A stretch of 64,000 nucleotides of DNA from Paenibacillaceae bacterium (GCA_004134985.1 REGQ01000011.1:62001-126000); one strand, 5' to 3'. Shown: positions 1 to 9,625, counted from the first letter of the stretch. Numbers and translations: made by a program. Notes: generated from the sequence alone by a model not told the origin.

Positions 1-157
1 CACAATGCGCCGCATCTGCAGGGTCAAATCGTTTGACAAGCAGCGAGCGCGGATTTTTCGGAAAATACTGAAAAGCGCGCCCTCCTTGTGCCAGCGCCGA
101 TTTCGCAGCCTGAAGATAACCGCCGCCAATACTGACATGACTGCCTGCCGCGGCCAT
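1..157 (-). CDS. nfo: Endonuclease IV (Nfo), N-terminal part; runs off the left edge
   Basis: The visible 52 codons read MAAAGSHVSIGGGYLQAA and then GGRAFQYFPKNPRS, which is the N-terminus of the endonuclease IV TIM-barrel family (SHVS...GG, then A-Q-F-K/P-N-P-R). Enzymes of this family cleave DNA 5' of abasic sites in base excision repair using a trinuclear zinc site. The start ATG (155-157) follows an AAGGGG ribosome-binding site that overlaps the 3' end of the glycosylase gene, whose stop lies 3 bases upstream, so the two are almost certainly co-translated: a glycosylase that makes abasic sites followed by the nuclease that processes them. The rest of the gene lies outside the window, so intactness is unknown. 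Confidence 0.85.
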   Translation of the reverse strand, partial: MAAAGSHVSIGGGYLQAAKSALAQGGRAFQYFPKNPRSLLVKRFDPADAAHC

Positions 158-160
158 TAT

Positions 161-976
161 TTAATTCCCCTTTTGACAATCAGGGCAGTAAAATGATTTA
201 CGTGAAGCGATTTCGGTCTTGACAATAATGCCATTGCAGCGCACGCAATGCTCTCCCTCGCGGTCATAAACTTTGCAGCGCTCATTGATGCCGCCGGTAT
301 GGTTGTCGTCTTTGGTGAACGGGTTTTCCATATAGCCGCCATAGCGCACGCCGTCCGTCAACTCCTGGTGCATTGCTGTATACAGATTGCTCCAGTCCGA
401 GTCGGTAAGAGCCGGAATTTTAATATCCGGTCTTACGGCTGCAGCAAAGGCTATTTCATCGGAATAGTAATTGCCAATCCCCGCGATAACCTGCTGATCA
501 AGCAACGCCGACTTCAACACGCCGCGCTTCCCCTTAAACCGCTCTTGAAACTTTTCTAGCGTAAACCGTTTCTCCATCGGTTCCGGCCCAAGCTGGCTCA
601 TTCTTGCCTCTGTTTCTTTCACAGACAGCAGATGCAAATAACCGAGCCGCAGCCCGATGAAATAAAGGTTCCCGCCAGGGAATCGCAGCGTAACTTGCGC
701 AGTGCGGTCAGGTTTGGTGTCCTCTGTACCGAAATACATCCAACCGCCAAGCATCAGATGCAGCAGCAACCGTTTCCCGTTATTCAGATGGAAAATAATA
801 TGCTTGCCTCTTCGCTCCACAAACCATATTTCTTTTCCTGTCACTTCTTCGATAAATTGCTGCGCAGGCACGTTAAGCGATTTCTCGCGTTCGACTTCGG
901 CGCCAATGATTGTTTGCCCTGCAATTCGCTCGGCAAGCTTGGTTCGGTAGTTTTCCATCTCTGGCCATTCCGGCAT
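161..976 (-). CDS. mutM: Fpg/Nei-family DNA glycosylase
   Basis: 271 residues. The mature N-terminus PEWPEMENYR matches the catalytic Pro-Glu start of Fpg/Nei glycosylases, which excise oxidised bases through a Schiff base on the N-terminal proline and then nick the backbone. A C-terminal zinc finger is visible (CKVYDREGEHCVRC ... CPDC). The open frame extends further upstream but the ATG at 974-976 is chosen because the family needs Pro at position 2 and an AGGAAG site precedes it. WPEME instead of the canonical LPEVE is a variant, so 8-oxoguanine specificity is inferred, not shown. It lies between a NagD-type phosphatase and nfo in a repair operon. Confidence 0.85.
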   Translation of the reverse strand: MPEWPEMENYRTKLAERIAGQTIIGAEVEREKSLNVPAQQFIEEVTGKEIWFVERRGKHIIFHLNNGKRLLLHLMLGGWMYFGTEDTKPDRTAQVTLRFPGGNLYFIGLRLGYLHLLSVKETEARMSQLGPEPMEKRFTLEKFQERFKGKRGVLKSALLDQQVIAGIGNYYSDEIAFAAAVRPDIKIPALTDSDWSNLYTAMHQELTDGVRYGGYMENPFTKDDNHTGGINERCKVYDREGEHCVRCNGIIVKTEIASRKSFYCPDCQKGN

Positions 977-1008
977 GGTAGATCTTCCTTTCACAAGTAC
1001 GTTCTGTT

Positions 1009-1818
1009 CTATAGCAGTGAATGCAATTCTTTTAATTGATGAAATATGTAGTCTGGCTGAACATTGTGCGTCTCCGCCAAGGAAGCCAGATTGTCCGGTG
1101 TTGTTATCCCGGTGAGCACAAGGGCTGTCTTGCATCCGGATGCCTGACCGGCTGCGATATCTGTCGCGAGATTGTCGCCGACCATGAGGGTCCGTTCTGC
1201 CGTTATGCCGAGTCGCCGCAGCGCGAAATCCACCAGCACTGCCGAAGGCTTGCCGATAACGGTCGGCTTTACGCCACTTGCCGCGCTGAGGAGCGCACCG
1301 ATCGATCCTGCCCCCGGGATCAGCCCGTCGGTTGCCGGCAGCAGAAGGTCCGGATTGGTCAGCACATAGTTGGACCCCTGTCTGATCAGCCGGACCGCTT
1401 TTGTCAGCCGTTCATAAGAGAGCTGCCTGTCAATCCCCTGCAGCACATAGTCAGCTTCCAGTTCGGCCGTTCCTTCGATAATGGTTAGTCCCGCCTCGGT
1501 CGCTGCTGCGAACAGCCCCGCTTCCCCGATAATAAATACTGATGCGCCAGGCTGCCGTTCAGCAATATAAGCTGCCGATGCTTGCGCAGAGGTGCACACC
1601 TGGGCAGGGGCAGCCGGGATGCCCATCGCCTGCAGTCGCTCAGCGACAACTTCCGGTGCAGCAGTTGAATTATTGGTTACGAATAAATAACGAACCTGTG
1701 CAGCCTGCAATGCCGCCAGCCATTCTACCGCTCCTTCAATTACTCGCGTGCCATGATATATTGTGCCGTCCAGGTCAATGAGCAGCCCTTCAGGTTTGTA
1801 GCTATTGTGCTGTTGCAT
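1009..1818 (-). CDS. HAD-IIA family phosphatase (NagD/p-nitrophenylphosphatase type)
   Basis: 269 residues. HAD motif I DLDGTIYHG lies at about residues 16-24, motif II is LFVTNNST, and motif IV is GDNLATDIAAG; the long cap between motifs II and III is typical of subclass IIA (NagD, AraL, PNPase-like). Such enzymes hydrolyse sugar or nucleotide monophosphates in the cytosol; the natural substrate cannot be told from sequence. It is 19 bases downstream of mrfB and 32 upstream of the glycosylase gene, so it is probably transcribed with the repair genes. A role in removing damaged or toxic nucleoside monophosphates would fit the context but is only an inference. Confidence 0.8.
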   Translation of the reverse strand: MQQHNSYKPEGLLIDLDGTIYHGTRVIEGAVEWLAALQAAQVRYLFVTNNSTAAPEVVAERLQAMGIPAAPAQVCTSAQASAAYIAERQPGASVFIIGEAGLFAAATEAGLTIIEGTAELEADYVLQGIDRQLSYERLTKAVRLIRQGSNYVLTNPDLLLPATDGLIPGAGSIGALLSAASGVKPTVIGKPSAVLVDFALRRLGITAERTLMVGDNLATDIAAGQASGCKTALVLTGITTPDNLASLAETHNVQPDYIFHQLKELHSLL

Positions 1819-1837
1819 TCGATATTTGTCCTCTCAA

Positions 1838-3190
1838 TCATGAAGAAGTTAGCCGGGCTGTCTTCTTGCGCAGCCGTTCGATTCGTTTGCGCAGCTGCTC
1901 AAGTTCATTCCGCTGTTTGTCGCTGCCCGTGTTGGCATTCGCACGCCGCAACACCAGTTCAAGCGCCGTTTCTGAATAGGAAAGCGCGGTGAGCGGGTCT
2001 TTCATTCGATGCTCGAAATACATCGCCAGTTCGATATGCGCCTCATGGTGCGGAAGCAGTGCAGTTTGTGCATGAACAGCAACCTTCTGCCACAATAACA
2101 CAGCGCGCTCCCAATTTCCAATTTTCTTTTCTCTTGCAGCGAGCGGCAGCGACCATGATCCCACCTTGTCTTCCATAGCCTGCAGGCTGGCGAATAGCGG
2201 TTCCGCCAAACTCATCTTCCCCATTTTTTCCAGCCATAAACCTGTTCTGAGCAATTCTTCCGGGTATTCCGGATATGGTGTATCGTCTCCCAATCGGCCG
2301 TCAAGAATGCAGCCGAAGCGGATGGCAAGGGCGGCCAGCGACAGCATATCCAGTTCATTATGATGAAAAACCCCTTCAAGCGGCTCCGGATTGCCATCAG
2401 CCAGAAATTGAAAATAAATAGCCGGCGCCTCGGACCCAGGGACATCATCCACTCTGAAAAACCCGAGACGTTCCTCCTCCACATGACTTAGCCGGCAGGA
2501 AACGAGGGTGTTCTTCCATATACTGCGCGAAGGGTGCAGAAAATCGAGATGCTGCGGATCAGCCTTCAGCCTTCCCAAACCATTCATAATATAACGACTA
2601 GCGAGAACAGGCCAGTCAAAGGACTTTCCATTATAAGTCACGATATATTCAAACGAAGAGGCCTTGCTGTCAAAATAAGCGAGCATTGCGCGCTCTTCCG
2701 CAGGATGACGAATCAGCGCCTGTTCGATGATAAACTGTCCGTCACTGGCAAATGCCATCCCTACCATAAAAGGCAAGTTGCCAGCGCCCATGCCGAGTCC
2801 GGTCGTTTCCAGATCGAGAAACAATAAATTGTCTGCTGCAGGAGGCACAGCCGCCGCAGGGTGAAAAGCAGCCAACGGCGTCGCTGACTTGCCCAGCTCA
2901 GCCAAACGATGATGCCCATGACGGTGATCAAGTGGATAAATAACCTGACGGCGCAAAAAACTTCCCCACTCATTGTCCACCGTCTGAACGTTCATCCGGC
3001 TCCAGCAGGCATCATTCGCTATAGACGCGCTGCTGGCGGCAGCTTCAGCGACATCCTCCCTACCCGCATTACTTTCGGCTGTCTGCGCAATCGGCTGTAG
3101 TTCTTCCACAGCAGCTTGGGCTGCAGCCAGTTCTTCGTTTGCACGCGAAATATTCCGCAGTCTGTTCATACGCTCGCGCAGTCCGCTCAT
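1838..3190 (-). CDS. mrfB: MrfB-like DnaQ-fold exonuclease with TPR tail (YprB)
   Basis: 450 residues. The central domain shows the DEDD exonuclease residues: LFLDLETTGL (D, E), TYNGKSFDWP (D) and HNELDMLSL (D). The C-terminal ~130 residues are helical, TPR-like, and end in a basic coiled segment. In Bacillus subtilis MrfA and MrfB repair mitomycin C adducts independently of UvrABC; the pair is here in the same order, with only 14 bases between mrfA and mrfB. The start is well marked (AGGAGGG, 8-base spacer, ATG). The N-terminal ~100 residues before the nuclease core are less recognisable. Function assigned by homology and context. Confidence 0.85.
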   Translation of the reverse strand: MSGLRERMNRLRNISRANEELAAAQAAVEELQPIAQTAESNAGREDVAEAAASSASIANDACWSRMNVQTVDNEWGSFLRRQVIYPLDHRHGHHRLAELGKSATPLAAFHPAAAVPPAADNLLFLDLETTGLGMGAGNLPFMVGMAFASDGQFIIEQALIRHPAEERAMLAYFDSKASSFEYIVTYNGKSFDWPVLASRYIMNGLGRLKADPQHLDFLHPSRSIWKNTLVSCRLSHVEEERLGFFRVDDVPGSEAPAIYFQFLADGNPEPLEGVFHHNELDMLSLAALAIRFGCILDGRLGDDTPYPEYPEELLRTGLWLEKMGKMSLAEPLFASLQAMEDKVGSWSLPLAAREKKIGNWERAVLLWQKVAVHAQTALLPHHEAHIELAMYFEHRMKDPLTALSYSETALELVLRRANANTGSDKQRNELEQLRKRIERLRKKTARLTSS

Positions 3191-3204
3191 TGTGGTGTCC
3201 CTCC

Positions 3205-5454
3205 TTATAAATGTGCGAGCAGCCGAATGCTCTTTTGTTTGCCGTTAATGCCTTCTATCTCCGTCCCGATACAGGAAGGACAACCATCTGAGCACAGGCA
3301 TTTCTGGATCAGATTTCTAGCCGCGTCTTTCACTTCATCAAACCTTTTATATACCTCGTCTGCCAGACCGATCCCTCCAGGATAATGATCATAGACGAAA
3401 ATGGTCGGAAGTCCGGAATGAGCGGCCTTGATTTGCGATACAACATGAATATCGCTCCGGTCGCACATGACCAGGATCGGGACAATATGTTTGAGCACAT
3501 TAGCGATCCCCAGCAGCAGCTGTTCCATTGTTTTCGTGCCAAGCTCGGGATCGGCCTCGCGCAGTTCCAGCCAGGCAGCGCTCGTATGCAATTCTTCTTC
3601 CGGCAGATGAATCGGACCTGATCCTATATTTTCGAACGTGGACAATTTGATCTTCTTAAAGATCGTCGGGATCGCGTTCACCGCTACATCCCCGTAATGT
3701 ACCGCCGCATCATCTGTGACGCGCGATCTGTCGATTTCCAGCACCTTTAACTGTACAGCCAGGTTCGCATCTGTAAAATATTCGACATCCACTTCCCGAA
3801 CATAGGCTTTCTTATGGTCCCAATCCAGCTTTTCAACCTGAAACTGCACGCCTTCATGCAAATAAATCGCTTCGTCGTGAAGCAGCGTCATCGCGCTGAA
3901 CCGGTCCATCTCCCCGATAATTTTCACAGCAGCCGTAATCGTTTGGTCGATAATGACCACATTTTCCTGGGAAGCCGAGCGCAGACTGATATTGCTGGCA
4001 GGAAACGACTGATTGGCCCAGTAGAACGTATCACCGTTCTGATGAAGAACCCGCTCTTCCACGAGATATTCCATGATATCGGCAACATCCAGCGGACCGA
4101 ACGCCTCCGACTGCTTGAACGGCAGCTCGTATGCGGCGCACTTCAGATGATCGACCAGAATGAGCAGATTTTCCGGGTTGATTCGCGCCGATTCAGGCGT
4201 GCGATCAAAAAAGTAGTCGGGGTTCTGAACAATGTACTGGTCGATCGGCGTTGAGCTGGCTACCATCAGAATAAGCGCCTCCCCATGCCGTCGTCCGGCT
4301 CGTCCGGCTTGCTGCCAGGTGCTTGCTATGCTGCCGGGGTAGCCGGTCATTACACACACTTGCAATTGACCGATATCGACACCGAGTTCGAGCGCGTTCG
4401 TGCTGACGACCCCGAGAATGTCGCCATCCCGCAAGCCCTTCTCAATTTCCCGGCGCTGTTTGGGCAAATATCCGCCACGGTAGCCGCGAATCGACTTCGT
4501 TCCCAACTCATTTTTGACCAGTTCCTGAATATGGCTCAATATGATTTCCACACGTACACGGCTGCGGGCAAATATAATCGTCTGAATTTTGTTTTTCAGA
4601 AAGGTCTTCGCCAGATGGTTCACTTCTGCCGTCGCGCTTTTTCGAATGTTCAGCGGTTTGTTGACAATCGGCGGATTGTAAAACACAAAATGCTTCCGAC
4701 CGCGCGGCGCGCCGTTGTCATCAATCAACCTCATCGGCGCGCCGGTCAATTGCTCGGCAAGCTCCTTCGGGTTGGCGATGGTGGCTGAGGTGCAGATAAA
4801 CGTCGGATTGCTCCCGTAAAATCGGCATATCCTTTTGAGCCGCCGAATGACATTGGCAACATGGCTGCCAAAAACGCCGCGGTACGTATGCAATTCATCG
4901 ATAACGATGTATTTCAAATTTTCAAACAGGCTGACCCATTTCGTATGATGCGGCAAAATCGCCGAATGAAGCATATCCGGATTCGTAATGACGATATGAC
5001 CGGCTTTGCGCACAATTTGGCGGATTGCAGGGGAAGTATCGCCGTCATAGGTATAGCTTTTAATGTCAATGCCCATCTCTTTAATAATTTCGTTCAGCTC
5101 GCTTTTCTGATCCTGCGCCAGCGCCTTCGTAGGGAACAGATACAAAGCCCGGCTCGTGTCGTCAGCCGCCACTGCCTGGAGTACGGGCAAATTGTAGCAA
5201 AGCGTCTTGCCTGACGCCGTCGGGGTGACCGCGACGATGTTCTCGCCCTGCTGCACCGTTTGAAAAGCCGCATGCTGATGTATGTACAGCTCCGTAATGC
5301 CCCGTTTTGCCAAAGCGTCGCGGATACGGCTGTCAACACCGTCCGGCAGCGGCTTTGTCCGGGCTTCCTGGGGCTCTATTTCATGCCAGTTGATAATATT
5401 TTCATTGCCGCGCAACTGCGCAATCAGTTCCGGCAACGTTTGTTTTCCCAACAT
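3205..5454 (-). CDS. mrfA: MrfA-like DEAD/DEAH-box helicase (YprA)
   Basis: 749 residues. Superfamily 2 helicase motifs are clear: Q-motif region near residue 55, Walker A TPTASGKT, Walker B VIDELH, SAT (CTSATIANP), and motif VI QQAGRAGRR. The C-terminal MrfA-type domain holds a cysteine cluster CLCSDGCPSC that binds zinc in the family. In B. subtilis MrfA is a 3'-5' helicase that acts with MrfB in excision of mitomycin C crosslinks. Gene order (pyrophosphohydrolase, mrfA, mrfB) and short gaps indicate one transcript. The start is supported by GAAGGTGA about 10 bases upstream. Confidence 0.9.
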   Translation of the reverse strand: MLGKQTLPELIAQLRGNENIINWHEIEPQEARTKPLPDGVDSRIRDALAKRGITELYIHQHAAFQTVQQGENIVAVTPTASGKTLCYNLPVLQAVAADDTSRALYLFPTKALAQDQKSELNEIIKEMGIDIKSYTYDGDTSPAIRQIVRKAGHIVITNPDMLHSAILPHHTKWVSLFENLKYIVIDELHTYRGVFGSHVANVIRRLKRICRFYGSNPTFICTSATIANPKELAEQLTGAPMRLIDDNGAPRGRKHFVFYNPPIVNKPLNIRKSATAEVNHLAKTFLKNKIQTIIFARSRVRVEIILSHIQELVKNELGTKSIRGYRGGYLPKQRREIEKGLRDGDILGVVSTNALELGVDIGQLQVCVMTGYPGSIASTWQQAGRAGRRHGEALILMVASSTPIDQYIVQNPDYFFDRTPESARINPENLLILVDHLKCAAYELPFKQSEAFGPLDVADIMEYLVEERVLHQNGDTFYWANQSFPASNISLRSASQENVVIIDQTITAAVKIIGEMDRFSAMTLLHDEAIYLHEGVQFQVEKLDWDHKKAYVREVDVEYFTDANLAVQLKVLEIDRSRVTDDAAVHYGDVAVNAIPTIFKKIKLSTFENIGSGPIHLPEEELHTSAAWLELREADPELGTKTMEQLLLGIANVLKHIVPILVMCDRSDIHVVSQIKAAHSGLPTIFVYDHYPGGIGLADEVYKRFDEVKDAARNLIQKCLCSDGCPSCIGTEIEGINGKQKSIRLLAHL

Positions 5455-5520
5455 ATGGTTTGGTCACCTTCTTTACGATCGTGGGCGATAGGGTATCCGA
5501 ACTATACCAGCTGCTTCCTC

Positions 5521-5955
5521 TTAGTCCATTTGGCGAGTGATGGCCGCTTGCAGTTTGGGGTAAGGATCTTCCCAACCCTCCGGTTTGATCACCTTGCCAT
5601 CTTCCCTGTAATGGGGTTTACCGTCTGCCCACAATTTGCTCATATTGGCGTGCTGCACAATGTCCATCAGCTCTTGCGGCCGAACGCCCATTTCCACAAG
5701 TGTACCGAGCGCGAAATACATCACATCAATCATGGCATCGGCCTGATCGGCAATTGTAGCGGCTTCCTTGAATTCCTCGATTTCCTCTTCCAACCATGCC
5801 ATCCGCTTCTCAGAGCGTTCGGCGCTGAGCAGCACAGGCTTATCTTCCGCAGGAAGATTGAAGGCCAGTTGGAACTGCCTTACTTGCTCCCATGCCTGAT
5901 CCAAGCCGCTTGGCTGCTGTTTTGCTGCGCGTGCACCAGCTGTTTGTTCGCTCAT
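5521..5955 (-). CDS. MazG-like all-alpha NTP pyrophosphohydrolase
   Basis: 144 residues, entirely helical. EEEIEEFKEA, then DAMIDVMYFALG about 12 residues later, is the E-x-x-E ... D metal-binding pattern of the all-alpha NTP pyrophosphatases (MazG, HisE, dUTPase-like), which convert non-canonical or excess NTPs to NMP and PPi. The start at 5955 (MSEQTAG) is preferred over an upstream in-frame codon because GGAGGG lies 10 bases before it. It is the first gene of the six-gene repair operon and follows a promoter with a LexA-like box, so nucleotide-pool cleansing during DNA damage is a reasonable inference. Substrate unknown. Confidence 0.75.
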   Translation of the reverse strand: MSEQTAGARAAKQQPSGLDQAWEQVRQFQLAFNLPAEDKPVLLSAERSEKRMAWLEEEIEEFKEAATIADQADAMIDVMYFALGTLVEMGVRPQELMDIVQHANMSKLWADGKPHYREDGKVIKPEGWEDPYPKLQAAITRQMD

Positions 5956-6038
5956 AATTTTGTTTCCCTCCAGATTTGTATGTTCAATGGTGCTCACTGT
6001 TGATTTCGATTGCTAGTCTTGCATATCGTTATTCTATC

Positions 6039-6067
6039 ATTCTATCGAATGCACGTTCCCTGAGCAA
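6039..6067 (-). promoter_or_regulatory. Putative sigma-A promoter of the repair operon with embedded LexA box
   Basis: On the minus strand TTGCTC (6067-6062) and TAGAAT (6044-6039) are separated by exactly 17 bases. Inside the spacer lies CGAATGCACGTTCC (6046-6059, plus-strand reading), which matches the Bacillus LexA box CGAACRNRYGTTYC with one mismatch. It is the only good promoter upstream of the MazG-like gene. Confidence 0.55.
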
Positions 6068-6123
6068 GATATAGTTAATGCCATTAATTATTAATGGGGT
6101 GAAAAGAGAGCTTTCATTTCAAC

Positions 6124-6164
6124 AAAAATGCCGGCCCTTTGCCGCAAGCAGCAAGTGACCGGCA
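6124..6164 (-). terminator. Rho-independent terminator of metH
   Basis: On the minus strand a GC-rich hairpin formed by TGCCGG and CCGGCA arms, with a further internal hairpin, is followed by five T. It lies just past the metH stop codon. Confidence 0.7.
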
Positions 6165-6178
6165 AGCTACGATTAAAT

Positions 6179-9100
6179 TTACGCTTTATCGACGTTGAAA
6201 TATTTGGCTTCCGGATGCGCGAACACCATTGCAGATACGGATGCCTCAGGCTCCATCATAAACCCTTCTGTCAGCACGATGCCGATTTCTTCCGGCCGCA
6301 TCAGTTCGAACAGCGGTCCCTGATCTTCCAAATCCGGGCAGGCCGGATAGCCGAAGGACACCCGGATGCCTTGGTATCTCGCTCCATGGCGCTGCTTCAT
6401 CGTCATATCCTGCGGATCAGGGTAACCCCAAATATCGCGCATGATGTGATGCACCCGCTCAGCGAGCCCTTCCGCCACTTCCAGGGCGACAGCTTGCAGC
6501 GCATGGGAACGCAAATACTCGCCGCGGTCTTTCATCTCATTCGCCATCTCGCGCACCCCTTCGCCTGCTGTAACAACAAGGAAGCCTACATAGTCCATTA
6601 CACCGCTCTCCACCGATTTCAAATAGTCGGCAAGACAGAGGAACGGCTCAACCTGCTGCCTAGGGAAGGAGAAACGTTTGATTTCCTTGGTGAAATCTGC
6701 CCGGTCATAAATAATAATGTCATTGCCGGACGACTGGGCCGGAAAGAAACAATACATGGCGTTCGCATGAATCGTTTGGTTGACCGCCGCTTCCTGCAGC
6801 AGCGTATCGACCGTTTCCTTGAGCTCGACGGTCTTCGCATCGCCTGCAGCCAGCAGTTGTTCCACATTGCCGCGTACGCCGAGATGATGGCCAAGCAGCA
6901 TCTGCATGTTCACATACGGAACAATATGGGGAATCGGTACATTCCGCAAAATGTGCTTGTTTAAGTCCGGCGGGACAAATACCGGCGCGTCCTCCGATAT
7001 TTTGGAGCGGGTAATCGCTCGGGTCAGCACAGGCAGTGGCGCCTTCTCCTCTTCCAGCACGCCAACGGCCGCTTTGGCTGCCGCATGTTCGATCTCCATT
7101 TGTTCACGATGGGTTTTGTCCATTAATTTGTTGGCGATATCCAGGCCGTCCATCGCATCTTTTGCGTACAGCACAAGTCCTTCATATTCCGGACCAATCC
7201 GGTTTTTCGTAAATTTGCGGGTCAGCGCAGCTCCTCCAACCATAATCGGCACATTAATGCCCGAATTCCGCAAATCTTGCGCAGTGATTACCATCTGCTG
7301 CGCCGATTTGACGAGCAGGCCGGACAATCCGATCGCATCAGCCTTTTCCTTACGGAACGCTTCAATCAGTTGATCAGGCGCCACCTTGATGCCCAGATTA
7401 ATTATTTGGTAACCGTTGTTGGACAGAATGATCTCCACAAGATTTTTTCCGATATCATGCACATCGCCCTTGACGGTCGCCAACATGATCTTTCCTTTGA
7501 CAGACGTTTCATTCTTATCCATAAACGGTTCAAGGAACGCCACCGACGCTTTCATTACTTCCGCGCTTTGCAGCACTTCGGCAACAATCAGCTCGTTGTT
7601 GTTAAACAAACGGCCCACTTCCTCCATGCCGCGCATCAACGGACCATTGATCGTTTCCAATGGGGAATACTTCGTCAGCGCCTGTTCTAGATCAACATAC
7701 AGACCTTCCTTCGTTCCCTCAACGACATAGGAGGCCAGCCGCTCTTCCAGCGACAGATTGGTCGCCTTCTCTTTTTTAACAAGCTTCTTGTCACGGAAAG
7801 CGGCGACAAACTGCGCCAACGTCTCATCGTTCGTATTGTATATCAGCTCTTCAGACAGACGGCGCTCCTCTTCTGAAATGGAAGCGTAGCGCTGCAGTTT
7901 CTCCGTGTTCACAATTGCGTAATCGAGACCGGCTTTGGTGCATTCATAGAGGAACACTGAATTCAGCACTTCGCGCCCCGCTTCAGGAAGTCCAAACGAT
8001 ACGTTGCTGATGCCGAGAATAGCCTGGCAGGCAGGCAGCGCTTCTTTAATCAGCCGGATGCCCTCAATCGTTTCCCTGGCCGATCCAATATACTGCTCAT
8101 CCCCTGTTCCAACAGGGAAAACAAGCGGATCAAAAATAATATCCTCTGCTTTCAGCCCGTACTTCTCCACCAGCAGATCATGGGAACGCTTCGCTACTTC
8201 AAGTTTGTCCGTGCGGGAGATCGCCTGTCCGCGCTCATCGATCGTGCCGACGACGACCGCTCCGCCATAGCGGTGCAGCAGCGGAACGACTTGTTCAAAC
8301 TTCTCCTCGCCGTCCTCCAGGTTGATCGAATTAATAATCGCCTTGCCCTGGCAATATTTCAACGACAAATCAATGACTGCCGGATCTGTCGTATCAATGA
8401 CGAGCGGTACTTTGACTTTCTTCACTACGAGCTCCAGGAAATTGGCCATATCATGCCCTTCATCCCGGTCCGGGTCCTGCAAGCAAACATCGATGACATG
8501 CGCACCGGTTTTCACCTGCGCCCTGGCCACTTCAGCCGCTTCTTCGTATTTGCCTTCTGTAATCAGTCGCTTGAACTTCCGGGAACCGAGCACATTCGTC
8601 CGCTCACCAACCATATACGGCCGATTGGCAGATTCGATATAAACCGCGTCAATGCCCGAGACAGCTGGCGGATGAGTGCCGCCGTCTTGCTTGCGCGGCG
8701 GATAACTGGCTAACTTGTCCCGCAGCGCTCGAATATGCGCAGGGGTTGTACCACAGCAGCCGCCAGCAATATTAAGCCAGCCCTGCTCGGCGAAGGCCGC
8801 AATTTTGGTAGCCAAGGACTCCGGCGACTCATGATAGTGGCCGTTTTCATCGGGTAGACCCGCATTCGGGTAACAGCTGATGGCCGCCTTTGAAATTTCA
8901 CTAAGCGACCGGATGTGGTCCCGCATAAACTCCGGTCCTGTCGCACAGTTCAAGCCCATCGAAATCGGGTTCAAATGCTCTAGGGACACATAGAACGATT
9001 CAATATTTTGACCAGCAAGCGTTGTCCCCATCGGCTCGATCGTGCCGGAGATCATAATCGGCAGCGTGATGCCTGTCGTTTCAAAGGCTTTGCGGATGCC

Positions 9101-9625
9101 AATGCTCCCCGCTTTCACGTTCAGCGTATCCTGCGATGTTTCAAGCAGCAGCGCATCGACGCGGCCTTCAATCAAAGCGACTGCCTGTTCATAATAGGTG
9201 TCGACAAGCTCATCAAAAGTGACACCGCCGGTAACCGACAGCGTTTTGGTCGTCGGCCCCATTGCCCCGGCAACAAAGCGCGGATGCTCAGGCGTCGAAT
9301 ATTTGTCAGCAGCATCCCGGGCAAGCGCCGCGGCTGCAAGATTAATTTCTCTGGACTTCTCAGGAATATCATATTCTTGCAGTACGACTCCGGTTGCACC
9401 AAATGTATTGGTTTCCAAGATGTCAGCGCCTGCTTCCAAATACGCTTCATGAATTTCCTTAATCAGTTCCGGACGGGTCAGCACCAGAATTTCATTGCAA
9501 CCGTCCAAATCATCCCCGCCAAAATCTTCAGGCTGGAGATCTGCCTGCTGAATCATCGTTCCCATTGCGCCATCCATGATGAGGATACGCTGGTTCATCA
9601 ATTCCTGTAACGTTAACGTTGTCAT
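6179..9625 (-). CDS. metH: Cobalamin-dependent methionine synthase MetH
   Basis: 1,148 residues, the full four-module enzyme that transfers methyl from 5-methyl-THF via cobalamin to homocysteine. The homocysteine domain has the zinc ligands Cys227 (NCATGP) and Cys290/Cys291 (GGCCGTTP). A pterin-binding barrel follows, then the cap helices and the cobalamin domain with the DVHDIGKN motif around residue 725. The C-terminal AdoMet activation domain has YPACPDLEDQ. Start at 9625 is chosen over an in-frame codon nine residues earlier because GTGAGG lies 8 bases before it. It diverges from mtnD with about 145 bases between starts. No cobalamin or SAM riboswitch was seen in that short gap. Confidence 0.96.
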   Translation of the reverse strand: MTTLTLQELMNQRILIMDGAMGTMIQQADLQPEDFGGDDLDGCNEILVLTRPELIKEIHEAYLEAGADILETNTFGATGVVLQEYDIPEKSREINLAAAALARDAADKYSTPEHPRFVAGAMGPTTKTLSVTGGVTFDELVDTYYEQAVALIEGRVDALLLETSQDTLNVKAGSIGIRKAFETTGITLPIMISGTIEPMGTTLAGQNIESFYVSLEHLNPISMGLNCATGPEFMRDHIRSLSEISKAAISCYPNAGLPDENGHYHESPESLATKIAAFAEQGWLNIAGGCCGTTPAHIRALRDKLASYPPRKQDGGTHPPAVSGIDAVYIESANRPYMVGERTNVLGSRKFKRLITEGKYEEAAEVARAQVKTGAHVIDVCLQDPDRDEGHDMANFLELVVKKVKVPLVIDTTDPAVIDLSLKYCQGKAIINSINLEDGEEKFEQVVPLLHRYGGAVVVGTIDERGQAISRTDKLEVAKRSHDLLVEKYGLKAEDIIFDPLVFPVGTGDEQYIGSARETIEGIRLIKEALPACQAILGISNVSFGLPEAGREVLNSVFLYECTKAGLDYAIVNTEKLQRYASISEEERRLSEELIYNTNDETLAQFVAAFRDKKLVKKEKATNLSLEERLASYVVEGTKEGLYVDLEQALTKYSPLETINGPLMRGMEEVGRLFNNNELIVAEVLQSAEVMKASVAFLEPFMDKNETSVKGKIMLATVKGDVHDIGKNLVEIILSNNGYQIINLGIKVAPDQLIEAFRKEKADAIGLSGLLVKSAQQMVITAQDLRNSGINVPIMVGGAALTRKFTKNRIGPEYEGLVLYAKDAMDGLDIANKLMDKTHREQMEIEHAAAKAAVGVLEEEKAPLPVLTRAITRSKISEDAPVFVPPDLNKHILRNVPIPHIVPYVNMQMLLGHHLGVRGNVEQLLAAGDAKTVELKETVDTLLQEAAVNQTIHANAMYCFFPAQSSGNDIIIYDRADFTKEIKRFSFPRQQVEPFLCLADYLKSVESGVMDYVGFLVVTAGEGVREMANEMKDRGEYLRSHALQAVALEVAEGLAERVHHIMRDIWGYPDPQDMTMKQRHGARYQGIRVSFGYPACPDLEDQGPLFELMRPEEIGIVLTEGFMMEPEASVSAMVFAHPEAKYFNVDKA

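Noticed and set aside
6046-6059. Treating the imperfect LexA box as proven
   Set aside because: It has one mismatch in a key arm; reported as a candidate only because of its exact placement in the promoter spacer and the function of the operon.
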